A stretch of 64,000 bases of DNA from Oscillospiraceae bacterium (GTDB lineage Bacteria; Bacillota; Clostridia; Oscillospirales; Oscillospiraceae), in NCBI GenBank assembly GCA_022846075.1, contig AP025582.1, forward strand, positions 2,914,001-2,978,000, read 5' to 3'. The letters are not shown here. Positions within the stretch are counted from its first letter, which is position 1. Below are more notes on the stretch, generated by a model. It did no database searches, was not told the DNA's origin, and saw nothing but the letters and a program-made list of their open reading frames with translations.

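Noticed and set aside
10134-61286. Very long open frames on the plus strand (15297-29789, 29865-50708, 54984-61286 and others)
   Set aside because: They lie exactly in register with the codons of the giant gene and are open only because TTA, CTA and TCA are almost unused there. Their translations are low-complexity G, V, H and L rich and have no domains, and I saw no good ribosome sites.
41100-63700. Regularly recurring CCCAGCTGGCC-type DNA words as a CRISPR or satellite array
   Set aside because: They encode the GQLG turn of RCC1 blades, vary at synonymous positions and are spaced irregularly; they are a by-product of coding repeats.
63996-63998. GTG as a start codon for the giant protein
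   Set aside because: The frame continues to the window edge, no upstream sequence is available, and the first residues lie in the middle of an Ig-like domain without a signal peptide.
10206-64000. Polymorphic toxin or RHS-type delivery protein
   Set aside because: The C-terminus is a dockerin loop after a linker, with no toxin-like domain, no RHS/YD repeats and no immunity-like gene next to it.

Overview
The window is filled by three genes, all on the minus strand, that encode secreted or cell-surface proteins built from repeated domains. Nothing in it looks like an enzyme, an RNA gene, a phage, an insertion sequence or a CRISPR array. The source is most likely a GC-rich Gram-positive bacterium of the class Clostridia, perhaps a gut Oscillospiraceae-type organism. 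That is inferred from a textbook SigA promoter (TTGACA-17 bp-TATACT), strong AGGAGG and GAGGTGA ribosome sites, Sec signal peptides, dockerin-type calcium loops, cohesin-like domains, and RCC1, Big and cadherin-like arrays. No marker gene fixes the taxon.

Layout, in order of transcription (right to left). From 64000 to 10206 runs one reading frame of 17,930 codons that is still open at the window edge, so the protein is even larger. Its visible part starts with eleven modules, each a seven-blade RCC1-type beta-propeller followed by a Big-like Ig domain (about 63.73 to 40.73 kb). One propeller is split by a ~500-residue helical insertion. One Ig region carries a four-cysteine zinc-ribbon-like motif. 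After a unique region and a second helical stretch (40.73-39.38 kb) come roughly 60-65 cadherin-like beta-sandwich domains (39.37-12.13 kb). The tail has one dockerin-type loop, a Pro/Glu-rich linker with nine 39-bp tandem repeats, and a second dockerin-type loop at the extreme C-terminus. A strong intrinsic terminator follows at 10195-10158.

From 10157 to 9968 is an AT-rich spacer with a near-consensus promoter overlapped by palindromes. It drives a probable two-gene operon. The first gene (9967-5132, 1611 aa) has a signal peptide, a cohesin-like N-terminal domain, Ig and InlB-like repeats, and a C-terminal dockerin. The second gene (5081-1, open at its 3' end, at least 1693 aa) has a signal peptide, a Pro/Glu-rich linker, a cadherin-like domain, an internal dockerin, a cohesin-like domain, and He_PIG- and MBG-type repeats. 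A 12-bp hairpin sits over the stop codon of the first gene.

How they may work together (inference): no visible C-terminus carries an LPxTG sorting signal or an S-layer-homology domain, while all three proteins carry dockerin-type loops and two also carry cohesin-like domains. A calcium-dependent, non-covalent surface assembly is therefore plausible, with the giant protein as a very long stalk or adhesin.
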